DNA of 20,943 nucleotides from CBDUXT01 sp965371245 (GCA_965371245.1 CBDUXT010000095.1:1-20943), one strand, 5' to 3'. Counted from the stretch's first letter, positions 1 to 7,904 are shown. The notes: generated from the letters alone by a model not told the origin. Numbers and translations: made by a program.

Positions 1-1
1 C

Positions 2-91
2 GCGGACGACATGGCCGCCTTCGCCGCCGGTGTGGTTCCGACCGGCAAGACTCCGGTCCGACGGAACGGCAACCTACGTGACCAACGCTAG
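2..91 (+). CDS. Possible 3' end of a gene entering from the left edge
   Basis: An open frame runs from the window edge to a TAG at 89-91 and reads ADDMAAFAAGVVPTGKTPVR and onwards for nine more residues. About 29 residues are visible. No family is recognisable and the piece is too short to show codon bias. It may equally be non-coding, since everything just downstream is gene debris. Confidence 0.2.
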   Translation, partial: ADDMAAFAAGVVPTGKTPVRRNGNLRDQR

Positions 92-126
92 GCGCCGGCA
101 CGTCTCCGACAGAACTGAAGGAAGCG

Positions 127-444
127 ATGATCGAGATACCCCCGAGACGGGGTTATGTGGCGGTGGTCGATGACGGGGACGTGGAGCTTGTCGGCCCGTA
201 CCGGTGGCACGGTGTCGTCCAAGCGCATACCGTCTGCGCGATCGCCAGGCTGCCGAGACGGCATGGGAAGCAGCGGACCCTGTGCCTCCATCGCCTCATC
301 GTCGTCGCGTAGCCCGGCGCGCGGATCCTGCACGCCGACCCGGACGGCCTGAACAACGCCAAGGGAAGCCTACGTATCCACCACGCGGCTCCGGACTTTC
401 CGCCGCCCGCCCCGACATCACCGCTCAAACTACGCTTGGTTTAG
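127..444 (+). pseudogene. HNH endonuclease pseudogene (phage AP2/HNH type), in-frame stop
   Basis: The start MIEIPPRRGYVAVVDDGDVE, then YRWH and LCLHRLIVVA, follows the usual plan of small phage/intron HNH endonucleases (ExIPLTrGyvAlVDDeDye, yrWh, lhRlil, then the DHidgdgLDNRreNLR nuclease motif). At the HRLI block the frame meets TAG (310-312). Past the stop the same frame continues as PGARILHADPDGLNNAKGSL, the remains of the HNH loop, to a TAG at 442-444. The usual VDH has become LHAD, so the first catalytic histidine is displaced as well. A good ribosome binding site (GAAGGAAG, five bases before ATG 127) remains. Such genes normally move with phages or introns. Both the stop and the degraded motif point to a dead gene. 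Family assignment is from motif memory. Confidence 0.7.
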
Positions 445-450
445 GCCTAG

Positions 451-768
451 GCGCCGCGGTGTTCGCCGGCCGAGAACCTACCCCGGCATTTTCGCCTCCA
501 CGGCGATGCCTACTTCCGCTTCATCACCACACCGGGCGTCGAACCGACCAACCATCTGGCGGAACAAGCCACACGCCTCGTGGTCATCGACCGGCGCATC
601 ACCCAAGCCACCCGTAGTGGGCACGGCCAGCGATGGTGCGAACGCACTGGGACGGTGATCGCCACAGGCACCCAACAACAGCGATCCGTGTTCCAATACC
701 TCCACGAAGCCGTCAACGCTCACTTCCACCGTCAACCGATTCCCTCACTCCTCCTCGCCGAGCCGTGA
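451..768 (+). pseudogene. IS66-type transposase (TnpC), C-terminal remnant
   Basis: The frame opens just after a TAG at 448-450 and ends at TGA 766-768, about 105 codons. It contains AYFRFITTPGVEPTNHLAEQ, then RLVVIDRRITQATRSGHGQR and WCERTGTVIATGTQQQRSVF, ending FHRQPIPSLLLAEP. This is the conserved C-terminal part of IS66 transposases (YFxFITtPGVePTNNlAEQAiRfvViDR, then TQGTRS, WCERiwTviATC, QQgRSVfdyL). PTNN is changed to PTNH and ATC to ATG. Full IS66 transposases exceed 450 residues, so roughly three quarters is missing and no tnpA/tnpB partners are visible. It starts directly after the HNH remnant, so the junction looks like a deletion scar. Confidence 0.82.
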
Positions 769-820
769 ACGGTTACATCCCGACGAACCGTTCGTTTCAG
801 GCAAGACGCCCCCTCTTGCC
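767..820. repeat. Two tandem perfect hairpins after the IS66 remnant
   Basis: Hairpin one pairs GAACGGTT (767-774) with AACCGTTC (786-793) across 11 bases and overlaps the transposase stop codon. Hairpin two pairs GGCAAGA (800-806) with TCTTGCC (814-820) across seven bases. Both stems are perfect. No T-run follows, so a classical terminator is not supported. They could be an old element end or a Rho-independent-like transcript barrier. Confidence 0.45.
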
Positions 821-1109
821 GCGAGTCGTGCCTGCCTGGCTGCTCCATCGTGTCGATCCTGCCGGTGATGACTCCGGGACGACGCTTCCGGCCCGTTTCC
901 ACGTAGTGGCGATCCGTGTTCCGCCCGGGTCATCAAGATTTCGCTCCAAGGCGACGGTCACTCACGCCGCAGCAACGGCGGCGGCCCACCGAACGGCTGG
1001 ATGCGTTCCAAGGTCGCTATAACGCCCTCGTGGGCGGGCATTCGCGGACGGCACCATTTTTCTCCCGAAACGATTGAACCCCGGGTCGGGCCGTGCGACT
1101 GTATATTCG
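821..1109. other. Intergenic stretch upstream of the sigma factor gene
   Basis: No coding pattern was found. Close to the sigma start lie TTGAAC (1074-1079) and TATATT (1102-1107), but they are 22 bases apart, too far for an ordinary sigma70 promoter. If TATATT is a -10 box, transcription would begin almost at the start codon and give a leaderless message. This is only a possibility. Confidence 0.3.
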
Positions 1110-1676
1110 ATGCCGATGAGCAGGACGCCCGAAGACATCCATGACGAGCTGTTGGTGCTTCAGTGCCAGGAGGGCGACAACGAGGCCTTGAGGACGCTCA
1201 TCACGAGATGGCAGCCGCGGCTGACACGGCTCGCGTGGCGACTGACTTGTGAGCGCGAAGCGACCCGAGACGTCGTGCAGGATGCATGGCTGGCGATTGT
1301 GCGCGGGATCGGGCGATTGGACGACCCCGCGCGGTTTCGATCGTGGGCCTACCGCATCGTGACCAACAAGTGTACCGACTGGACCCGGCGACACATCGTA
1401 CGCCGAAACGTCGTAAACGACATGCGTGAGGCCGCGGCATCGACCGGCGGGGTTTCATCGGATGAAACGGACGCGGAGGGCGAGGTGGTTCGGCTGCGTG
1501 AGGCGCTGACGAAACTGCCGGACGAGCAAAGGGCGATCCTGTCGCTTCATTACCTCGACGGGATGCGTGTCGGGGAGATCGCCCGAACGCTCGGCCTACC
1601 GGAGGGAACAGTGAAATCGCGAATGTTCCACGCAAGAAACCGGCTCAGGCAAGCGATGGAAAGGACGGAATCATGA
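1110..1676 (+). CDS. ECF-type RNA polymerase sigma factor
   Basis: The product directs RNA polymerase to a specific promoter set. From ATG 1110 it has 188 residues, normal for an ECF sigma factor. Region 2 covers about residues 15-90, with LLVLQCQEGDNEALRTLI, the core-binding ATRDVVQDAWLAIVRGI and RFRSWAYRIVTNKCTDWTRR. After a variable linker, region 4 (about 125-180) has LPDEQRAILSLHYLDGMRVG and the helix-turn-helix IARTLGLPEGTVKSRMFHAR. An upstream in-frame TTG at 1074 would add 12 residues. I prefer 1110 (or ATG 1116), although neither has a clear Shine-Dalgarno. The stop overlaps the next gene (ATGA at 1673), so the two are probably translationally coupled and that membrane protein may be its partner or anti-sigma factor. 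The regulon is unknown. Confidence 0.93.
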   Translation: MPMSRTPEDIHDELLVLQCQEGDNEALRTLITRWQPRLTRLAWRLTCEREATRDVVQDAWLAIVRGIGRLDDPARFRSWAYRIVTNKCTDWTRRHIVRRNVVNDMREAAASTGGVSSDETDAEGEVVRLREALTKLPDEQRAILSLHYLDGMRVGEIARTLGLPEGTVKSRMFHARNRLRQAMERTES

Positions 1677-2050
1677 GCGAACTCGACGACAAAATCCGCG
1701 AGGCCCTTCGAGACGAAGACGCCGAACTCTTTAAGGACTTCGGCGGGGAACCGTCCATGTTCGATCTGGTCATGCAGACCTTTCGAGGGCGGCACCGCTG
1801 GCTTGCGATGTTGACCGTGTTTTGGTCGCTGGTCTTTTTCGGGCTGAGCATTTTCACGGCGGTAAGGTTCTTCTCGGTCGAGGAATCACGTGAACGGCTG
1901 CTGTGGGCGGTCGCGTTTATCTTCTGCATGTCGGGCGTCTCCATGCTGAAGATCTGGTTTTGGATGGAGCTCAACAAGAACGCGATCATGCGCGAGATCA
2001 AGCGGCTCGAACTGCAGATCGCGCGGCTGGCCGGCCGCATCAAGGACTAG
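1673..2050 (+). CDS. Small two-helix membrane protein (DUF6768-like), sigma factor partner
   Basis: 125 residues. An acidic, helical N-terminus (MSELDDKIREALRDEDAELF) is followed by WLAMLTVFWSLVFFGLSIFTA (about 44-63) and LLWAVAFIFCMSGVSMLKIWF (about 77-97), two likely transmembrane helices. A basic amphipathic C-terminal helix, EIKRLELQIARLAGRIKD, could form a coiled coil. It resembles the DUF6768-type proteins I recall next to ECF sigma factors in planctomycetes; the family number is from memory. It starts inside the sigma stop codon (4-base overlap). A role as membrane-bound anti-sigma or sensor is inferred from this pairing only; no zinc-binding anti-sigma motif is present. Confidence 0.85.
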   Translation: MSELDDKIREALRDEDAELFKDFGGEPSMFDLVMQTFRGRHRWLAMLTVFWSLVFFGLSIFTAVRFFSVEESRERLLWAVAFIFCMSGVSMLKIWFWMELNKNAIMREIKRLELQIARLAGRIKD

Positions 2051-2075
2051 CGCATCGTCACGCCTGAATCCGCGG

Positions 2076-2150
2076 GTGGGCCACGGCTCTCGGGCAGTGC
2101 ACGGATTCCACGACAGCCGCCGTAGGCGCTGCTCAAGAGCAGTGGCACAC
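2076..2150. repeat. Imperfect palindromic element downstream of the sigma operon
   Basis: GTGGGCCACGGCTCT (2076-2090) pairs with AGAGCAGTGGCACAC (2136-2150) at 13 of 15 positions across a 45-base loop. The right arm also forms a tight local hairpin, CTGCTC-AA-GAGCAG (2129-2142). It starts 25 bases after the DUF6768-like stop, so it may end transcription, but no T-run follows. Its GTGGGCCAC/GTGGCAC arms resemble those of the 10985 and 20726 elements. Confidence 0.5.
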
Positions 2151-2447
2151 GGAACGGGGTGGACCTGAACCCGCAAAACGAGGCGTGACCATACACTACT
2201 GCAAAGTACGTTTTGTTGCAGCGTTCGGTGAATGCCGAGAATGGGTCAACATCAGGAAAGCCGCGCGGGCTAGAGCGAGCGGCTCGGTACACGAGAAGTG
2301 ATCCTGCTCTGGCAACCTATCCCCATAGCTGGGGTGGTACGCGCTTCCGGCCCGTGAACACCGCGGCAAAATGCCGGGGCCACGCGATTGTTGGCACGGC
2401 TGGGAAACAGACTTCTCATGGGCACGGCTTCTGAAAGGGCATCAGAG
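2151..2447. other. Non-coding stretch before the thioredoxin-like gene
   Basis: No gene is supported. Small hairpins are CCCCA-TAGC-TGGGG (2321-2334) and CGGCA-AAA-TGCCG (2364-2376). The segment is less GC-rich than its surroundings and is long enough for a structured leader, but it matches no riboswitch that I know. Confidence 0.3.
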
Positions 2448-2981
2448 ATGAAAACAGGAATGAACCATCAACGCAGGTTGTTCGGGCTCTTGGGACTGGC
2501 GTGCTTGGCGACGGTTACGACTTCGGCCGCGCCGGCCGTGGCGGCCCCGAAGGGCGCCGACATGAAGGTCAACGCGACTGTCGAGCCGCCCGGGCTCATC
2601 GCCGTGCGCATTCGCCACGACTTGTGCCCCTTTTGCAAGGCGTTTGACCCTCAGTTTCCAAAGCTGATTCGTCAGACCAGCGACCTGGCGGTGCTGTTCG
2701 TTACCCTCGACCTGACCAGCGAGGCGACGCAAAAGCAGGCCGCGATGCTGGTGGCCGCGATGGGCCTCGAAAGTTTCTGGACGGGCGACCTTTCGAAGAT
2801 GGGGACCATCACATTCGTCGATCCAAAGACCAACAAGGTTCTGGCGTCCGTCCATCAGACTGACGCAAAGAAGGTGGAAGCGGCTTTGCGCAAGGCCCTG
2901 GTTTTGTCGGGCAACGGGCGGAAGGCCGACCGCGAGCACAGCGAACAGATGTCGCGTGTCACAACTCCCGCGAATAGTTGA
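2448..2981 (+). CDS. Secreted thioredoxin-fold protein with CPFC redox site
   Basis: 177 residues from ATG 2448, chosen because it gives a clean signal peptide (basic MNHQRR, hydrophobic LFGLLGLACLATVTTSAA, cleavage near APAVAA) and because GAAAGGG lies eight bases upstream. An earlier in-frame start at 2388 would spoil the signal. The mature part opens with a beta strand and IRHDLCPFCKAFDPQF, with C60-P-F-C63 in the normal thioredoxin place before a helix. LAVLFVTLDL and MGTITFVDPKTNKVL then fit the later strands, with a cis-proline-like turn less clear. It probably works outside the cytoplasmic membrane as a thiol-disulfide or redox protein; the partner is unknown. It stands alone, convergent with gmhA. 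The last ~20 residues are polar and probably unstructured. Confidence 0.82.
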   Translation: MKTGMNHQRRLFGLLGLACLATVTTSAAPAVAAPKGADMKVNATVEPPGLIAVRIRHDLCPFCKAFDPQFPKLIRQTSDLAVLFVTLDLTSEATQKQAAMLVAAMGLESFWTGDLSKMGTITFVDPKTNKVLASVHQTDAKKVEAALRKALVLSGNGRKADREHSEQMSRVTTPANS

Positions 2982-3067
2982 GCCGCATGCTTACGGTTGC
3001 GCCGATGGCCGCGCAGGCTGAAGCCCTCGGGGATGGGGCATCGTCGTCTTGCTTGTGAAGCGCGGTA

Positions 3068-3619
3068 TTAGAGGTAACTTCGTTCAACCCGTTCGCAGAT
3101 GAGGTGATAGGCGAGCTGGTGGGCCTCCTGCACGCGGTCGCTGGCGTCGTGGTCCCCTGCGAAGCTCTGGTCGCACAACTCGCGAAGGGCGGCGCCGCCC
3201 CGGCCGGTGAAGCCGATGCGAAACGCGCCGATCCGCTTAGCCGCTTTCATGGCGTGGATGATGTTGGGGGATCGGCCTGACACACTCAGTGCCCACACGA
3301 TGTCACGGTCGGTCACCAGGGCCTTGACCTGCCGATCGAAGCAGTGTTCGGCCCCGATGTCGTTGGCCACGGCCGTCAGGATCGACGTGTCGGTCGTCAG
3401 GGCGATGGCGGGCAAGGCCTTGCGGTCGTGCTTGAACCGCCCGACCAGTTCGGCCGCGATGTGCTGGGCGTCGGCCGCGCTGCCGCCATTGCCAAGCAGG
3501 AACAGCTTCCCGCCGGCCTCGAACCCTTCGATGAGACGGTCGGCGATGCGCTCAAAGAGTTCGACGTCGGCCGCAAGTGTTTCGACCACGCGTTGATGTT
3601 CGGCAATCTGATCTTTCAT
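3068..3619 (-). CDS. gmhA: Sedoheptulose-7-phosphate isomerase (SIS domain)
   Basis: 183 residues, usual for GmhA. It converts D-sedoheptulose 7-phosphate to D-glycero-D-manno-heptose 7-phosphate, the first step to ADP-heptose for LPS cores or glycoproteins. A single SIS fold shows the family signature LGNGGSAADAQHIAAELVGR (42-61), including the active-site Glu57. It also shows TTDTS (75-79), the phosphate loop SVSGRSPN (112-119) and QEAHQ (164-168), whose H167 matches the second catalytic residue. It lies 35 bases after hldE on the same strand, so the two form one operon supplying consecutive steps. The step between kinase and adenylyltransferase needs a GmhB phosphatase, which is not in this window. 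SIS proteins of other function (DiaA) look similar, but the hldE neighbour decides. Confidence 0.93.
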   Translation of the reverse strand: MKDQIAEHQRVVETLAADVELFERIADRLIEGFEAGGKLFLLGNGGSAADAQHIAAELVGRFKHDRKALPAIALTTDTSILTAVANDIGAEHCFDRQVKALVTDRDIVWALSVSGRSPNIIHAMKAAKRIGAFRIGFTGRGGAALRELCDQSFAGDHDASDRVQEAHQLAYHLICERVERSYL

Positions 3620-3654
3620 TCAATCACTCGCGGTGCGACTCGTTGGTCAGGCGC

Positions 3655-5139
3655 CTACCGCCCCTCGCCGCGAATTCGCTCGATCAGCCGGCTGGTGCTC
3701 AGCCCCTCGACCAGCGGCAGCAACACGACACGCCCGCCGATCGACTCGACGAACTCGCGACCGATCACCCCCTTGCCCGCCCAGTCTTCACCCTTGATGA
3801 GGACATCGGGACGGACCGTTTGGATCAGTTCTTTGGGGTCCGCTTCCTCGAATCCCACCACGTAGTCCACGCACGCCAACGCACCGATCACGATCGCCCG
3901 ATCGGCGAACGTGTTGATCGGGCGATCGGCACCCTTGTTCAGAGAGCGGACGGAGGCGTCGCTGTTGAGCCCGACGACCAGGACCGAACCCTCGCGGCGG
4001 CAACGGGTGAGAAAATCGACGTGGCCGGCGTGCAAAATGTCGTAGCACCCGTTGGTGAAGGCGACTGTTTCACCTCGATCGCGGCGGAGACGCAGCTCGG
4101 CGGTCAGCTCCTCTTGACCGCGAAGTTTGCCGTTTCGGGCACGATCTTCCAGTCGCAGCTCAGCGAGCATCTCGTCGGCCGTGATGGGGACGCAGCCGAA
4201 CCGCTCGACCTCGAGCCCACCGGCGATGTTGGATAGCCGGGTGGCGCTAGAGAGATCGGCACCTGTCGCCACGGCTGCCGCCAGCGTCGCCAGGACGGCG
4301 TCGCCGGCGCCGGTGTTGTCGTATACGCTGCGCGGGACGGTCGGGACGTGTGCCCATTTTTTTCCGCGCTCTGCCCAGACCGCGCCCTCGCGATCGACGG
4401 TGGCGACGACCGCGCCGAAGTCGTTGTCCGCGATCAGCTTCCGGGCCGCCTCGCCCACGGCCTCGATCGACGACAACCGCATGCCGGTCACGATCGATAG
4501 CTCGTCGCGGTTTGGTGTCACGATGTCGGCACCCTTGTAGCGACGGTAGTCCGTGAGGCGGGCGGGATCGACGAGGACGGCGGTCCCTGCTCGCTTCGCG
4601 ACGGTCACGATCGCACGAACCAACGCCTCGGTGACCACGCCCTTGTCGTAGTCCTCGATGCAGATCACGTCGTGCCGCGCGACCAACTCGGCGGCGCGGC
4701 GAATCAGCGCCTCGGCCGCGTCGGGGGGCAGCGGATCAGTGACCTCCTCATCGACCCGCATGAGCTGCTGGCGGTGGCGATGTTGGGCGAGCCCGATCAG
4801 CCGCGTTTTCGTCGTGGTCGGCCGTCCCTCCAGGGCGACGATCCCCTCCGTATCGACGTCAATCTCACCGAGAAGCCTTCGGAGGGTGTCCCCGTGTCGG
4901 TCACGACCGATCACGCCACAGCAAGTCACCTGGCAACCCAGCGCGCGCAAACAGGCGGCCACGTTGGCACAGCCGCCGACGGCCTCGCGCCGCTCGACGG
5001 TGCGAAGAACCGGCACGGGCGCTTCCGGGCTGATCCGCTCGGCGTCGCCGTAGAGGTAGCGATCGAGAATCAGGTCTCCGATGAGGAGGGCGCGCCGGTC
5101 GGAGAATGCGCGTACGCAATGGGACAGATCACAACTCAT
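3655..5139 (-). CDS. hldE: Bifunctional heptose-7-phosphate kinase / heptose-1-phosphate adenylyltransferase
   Basis: 494 residues from ATG 5139. This start has GGAAG five bases upstream; an in-frame ATG at 5193 adds 18 residues but has no ribosome site. Domain one (about 10-325) is a PfkB/ribokinase-type kinase: LIGDLILDRYLYGDAERISP, GGCANVAACLRALG (55-68) and the anion-hole/catalytic DNTGAGDAV (274-282, Asp280). It phosphorylates heptose 7-phosphate at O-1. Domain two (about 345-494) is a cytidylyltransferase-fold nucleotidyltransferase with FTNGCYDILHAGH (361-373, HxGH motif) and STSRLIERIR (481-490). It makes ADP-heptose. Fusion of both domains is the usual HldE/RfaE form. It precedes gmhA and follows a two-component system with a 120-base gap, so the heptose genes may share that transcript. 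Confidence 0.95.
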   Translation of the reverse strand: MSCDLSHCVRAFSDRRALLIGDLILDRYLYGDAERISPEAPVPVLRTVERREAVGGCANVAACLRALGCQVTCCGVIGRDRHGDTLRRLLGEIDVDTEGIVALEGRPTTTKTRLIGLAQHRHRQQLMRVDEEVTDPLPPDAAEALIRRAAELVARHDVICIEDYDKGVVTEALVRAIVTVAKRAGTAVLVDPARLTDYRRYKGADIVTPNRDELSIVTGMRLSSIEAVGEAARKLIADNDFGAVVATVDREGAVWAERGKKWAHVPTVPRSVYDNTGAGDAVLATLAAAVATGADLSSATRLSNIAGGLEVERFGCVPITADEMLAELRLEDRARNGKLRGQEELTAELRLRRDRGETVAFTNGCYDILHAGHVDFLTRCRREGSVLVVGLNSDASVRSLNKGADRPINTFADRAIVIGALACVDYVVGFEEADPKELIQTVRPDVLIKGEDWAGKGVIGREFVESIGGRVVLLPLVEGLSTSRLIERIRGEGR

Positions 5140-5259
5140 ACAGGCTTCCGAGGGACCAGCGCCGGTCTCTACATAGGTCCGGCGGGTGGGCATGGTAGAC
5201 GTTGGGGCGGGAGAGCGTCAAATCAGGAGCGGATCGTGCAAGCGGGGCGGGAGCTGCGG

Positions 5260-7155
5260 TTACGATTTGATCTGATTGGGGATGGTCAGGCGGAAATGCG
5301 CGCCGCCAAGTTCGCTGTGATGTCGTGCCGCCAGCTCCAATCGCCCACCCAGCAGGCGTGCCCAACTGCTGGCCAACGCCAAGCCCAGACCGATCCCGCC
5401 CTGGGCACTCTCGTCGGCCTTGCGCCCGCGGCGAAACGGTTTGAAGATGGCCCGCGTGTCGGCCCGGTCGATGCCGGGGCCCGAGTCGATGATATCGACA
5501 TGGACGTTTCCGCCCTCGACGGCCAGTCGTGCCAGAACGGTGGCATTGTCTCCCCCGCGTGCATGCCGACAGGCGTTGGCGATGAGCACGCTGACGATGC
5601 GGTTGACGACGTCGATATCGGTCCGAAGGCGCTGGGTTCCGCCGACCCCGTTTTCGGTTCGTGCGTCGAGCCCATCCTCGGCACATCGCTTCGTCAACGT
5701 CTCCGAGACGAGAGCAAGCAGCGCCGCGCCGTCGGTATCCGTCGAGTTGAGCTTGACCTTCTGGTTCTCAAGGCGCGAGTATTCCAACACACCCGTAACC
5801 AGGTCGGACAGGCGAAGGGATTCACGGTTGAGGGCGTCGAGGTAGTCCTGCTTTGACTCTTCCGGGACCAAGCCGGCGCTGAGCATGTCCGAGTAGAGCC
5901 GGACCGTGGTGAGCGGTGTGCGCAGCTCGTGCGTGACCGCATAGGCGAACTGCATGCGGCGCTCGGTCAGGGCGACGAGGTTGCGCAAACCCAATCCGGC
6001 CACAAAAAGAACCGCCGCGGCCGCGAACCATGTGCCCATCAGCTTGGTGCGGACCGAGCCCCACGCCGCGGCCGTCGCGCCGCCGGGGATGTCCGGCACG
6101 CGGAGGCGAGCGTCCAGGCGCGTCATGCGAGCCTCGCTCATTTCGGCGGAGGCGTCCGCGTCGTCTCGAATGGGCTCCAGGTCGGCCTCGGCGAACAGGT
6201 GGTTGATCTGTTCGAGAAGCGTTGCTTTCAGTTTGCCCCAGTCGCCCATGAAGCCCTGGTGGAAGACGCGCTCATCCTTTTGACCCTGCCGGATAAAGAC
6301 CAGCTTCAGGCGATCGTCGCTCGGGCTCTCCAGCCAGACGGGCGGACCGAACCGCTCGACCGAAACGGCGATCGGATCGGCGGCGGACACAGGTGTCGCG
6401 TAGACCGGTGTGTCGTCAACCAGACTCGACAGCTCCACGTTCACGCCCTCCGGTGTATCGCAGCGTTCGCTCGGCAGATAGCCCGACTGCGACTCCCACT
6501 GACCTTTTAGGCGTTTCTGGAATTCGGCATCGACCGAGGCTTGCGAAGCGAGCAAGACCTCCTCGGACATCGTGACCGGAACTTCGCCATCGTCCACCGT
6601 TGCGGGCTCTTCTCCACTCCACAGGCGCTGGCGTTCCAGGGCGCGCGCAACACGCTCGGGAAGCTCCGCGGCGGGAAGCACGGTACTGAGCCAGTCCAGC
6701 ATCTGTTGGAGGCGTCGCTGGTCCGGTTCCAACGGGGTCACGGTCGAGATCGGCAGCGGCCCGCTGTCATCCGGAATCTGCGGAGAGCGCCAGCGTCCGC
6801 CCTCCACGTGGAAATCGATTTCGAGCCAATCGTACCGGGCGTTGACCAGGGGCGACTGCAAGCGGTACTCCGCCTGCCGGAGCCGCTGACCGTCGAACCG
6901 CCAAATCGCGGCCGGGGTGTAGTAGGGTCCGTACGCGGTGTACGGTCTGGCCGACTCGGAGTTCAGAATGCCTTGCAGGTGGCTGTCCATCAGGGTGACG
7001 GCGCGAAGCACCTGCCCGCGGTACTCCTGGGTGACGTTGAGTTCGGCAAGCTGAACGGTCGCCACGGTGGCCCAGGCCATACCGCCGACCACGCCTCCGG
7101 CAATGAGAACAAACACGATCAAAGCGGCCAGCTTGCTTCGCTGTGAACTTCTCAT
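5260..7155 (-). CDS. Membrane sensor histidine kinase with large extracytoplasmic domain
   Basis: 631 residues from ATG 7155, which overlaps the response regulator stop as ATGA. A longer in-frame start lies inside that gene and is less likely. TM1 is LAALIVFVLIAGGVVGGMAW (9-28). Residues ~35-372 form a large outside domain with no fold I recognise. TM2 is about 375-395. The cytoplasmic core has the H-box FAYAVTHELRTPLTTVRLYS (phospho-acceptor His409), the N-box Asn527 in LIANACRHA, the G1 box DSGPG (557-561), the F-box FKPFRRG (571-577) and G2 GGIGLGLALA (586-595), all intact. It should phosphorylate the regulator encoded just upstream. The ligand is unknown. The position before hldE-gmhA suggests, but does not show, a link to envelope status. 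Confidence 0.93.
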   Translation of the reverse strand: MRSSQRSKLAALIVFVLIAGGVVGGMAWATVATVQLAELNVTQEYRGQVLRAVTLMDSHLQGILNSESARPYTAYGPYYTPAAIWRFDGQRLRQAEYRLQSPLVNARYDWLEIDFHVEGGRWRSPQIPDDSGPLPISTVTPLEPDQRRLQQMLDWLSTVLPAAELPERVARALERQRLWSGEEPATVDDGEVPVTMSEEVLLASQASVDAEFQKRLKGQWESQSGYLPSERCDTPEGVNVELSSLVDDTPVYATPVSAADPIAVSVERFGPPVWLESPSDDRLKLVFIRQGQKDERVFHQGFMGDWGKLKATLLEQINHLFAEADLEPIRDDADASAEMSEARMTRLDARLRVPDIPGGATAAAWGSVRTKLMGTWFAAAAVLFVAGLGLRNLVALTERRMQFAYAVTHELRTPLTTVRLYSDMLSAGLVPEESKQDYLDALNRESLRLSDLVTGVLEYSRLENQKVKLNSTDTDGAALLALVSETLTKRCAEDGLDARTENGVGGTQRLRTDIDVVNRIVSVLIANACRHARGGDNATVLARLAVEGGNVHVDIIDSGPGIDRADTRAIFKPFRRGRKADESAQGGIGLGLALASSWARLLGGRLELAARHHSELGGAHFRLTIPNQIKS

Positions 7156-7904
7156 GGCGTCTTCTCGGACGATTCGGCTTCCGGCACGACGACGATGTCG
7201 GGCCCGAGCATGTAGCCCTTGCCGCGCACGGTCACGATCCACTCCGGGGGCTTATCCGACGCCCCCCCCGCGAGCTTCTGCCTGAGCCGCGTGACGTGCA
7301 TATCGATCGCACGCGTCTCGACGCTTCCGTCGCGGAGCCCCCAGACGCACGCCAACAACTCTTCACGCGATACCGCTCGTCCGGCGTGGGCGGCGAGTCG
7401 TTGAAGAATGTCCGCCTCCATCTCGGAAAGAGCGACGCGTTCGTCATGGCGACAAATCTCGCGCCGGGCGCAATCGACGGTGGTCTCTCCGCCGCTCATG
7501 CGCACCACGGGCGTGGGTCGTTCGGGGGTGCGCCGCAGGACGGCCTCGACACGCGCCAAAAGTTCACGCGCGGAGAAGGGCTTGACCACGTAATCGTCGG
7601 CCCCGCCGCGCAGACCGCGAACCCGGTCGTCCTCCGAGCCGCGGGCCGTCAGGATGATGACCGGGAGCGACGCATGCGTCACGCGCAGCTCGGCCAACAC
7701 GTCAAACCCGTCTTTTTTCGGGAGGAGCAAATCGAGCAGGACCAGATCGACGCCGGCGCGACGGGCTTCCGCAAGACCGGCCTCTCCGTCGGCGGCCTCG
7801 ATCGGCTCGAACCCGGCCATGCGCAGGGCATCCACCACGCCGCGCCGAATGGGCGCCTCGTCTTCAACCACTACGACCGTTCGTTTTCTGGCCATCGGAA
7901 CCAT
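7152..7904 (-). CDS. OmpR/PhoB-family response regulator
   Basis: 250 residues from ATG 7904; a second ATG at 7895 gives MARKRTVVVVEDEAP and may be the true start (GGATGG lies just before it). The receiver domain (about 8-125) has acidic pocket E14-D15, phospho-acceptor Asp58 in LVLLDLLLPKKDG, Thr86 in IILTARG and Lys108 in YVVKPF. The C-terminal winged helix (about 140-235) carries LSEMEADILQRLAAHAGRAV and the recognition helix TRAIDMHVTRLRQKL, then the wing VRGKGYML. It overlaps the kinase gene by four bases, so the pair is cotranslated. On the minus strand TATGAT (7976-7971) could be a -10 box giving a ~65-base leader, but no -35 is convincing. Targets cannot be read from the sequence. Confidence 0.95.
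   Translation of the reverse strand: MVPMARKRTVVVVEDEAPIRRGVVDALRMAGFEPIEAADGEAGLAEARRAGVDLVLLDLLLPKKDGFDVLAELRVTHASLPVIILTARGSEDDRVRGLRGGADDYVVKPFSARELLARVEAVLRRTPERPTPVVRMSGGETTVDCARREICRHDERVALSEMEADILQRLAAHAGRAVSREELLACVWGLRDGSVETRAIDMHVTRLRQKLAGGASDKPPEWIVTVRGKGYMLGPDIVVVPEAESSEKTP

Noticed and set aside
310..312. TAG in the HNH gene as pyrrolysine
   Set aside because: The downstream nuclease motif is degraded and the frame ends soon after; a nonsense mutation is the simpler reading.
88..456. Direct repeat CTAGGCGCCG at 88-97 and 447-456 flanking the HNH remnant
   Set aside because: Ten bases in a GC-rich region can recur by chance over this distance; not enough to claim a target-site duplication.
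204..617. 137-residue Pro/His/Arg-rich frame
   Set aside because: Frame-shadow of the HNH and IS66 remnants, with low-complexity composition.
2151..2447. Riboswitch (cobalamin, c-di-GMP or glycine) before the thioredoxin-like gene
   Set aside because: Only short isolated hairpins; none of the conserved boxes of those classes is present.
4672..5856. 394-residue plus-strand open frame
   Set aside because: Runs antisense across two well-supported genes (hldE and the kinase); composition is typical of a shadow frame.
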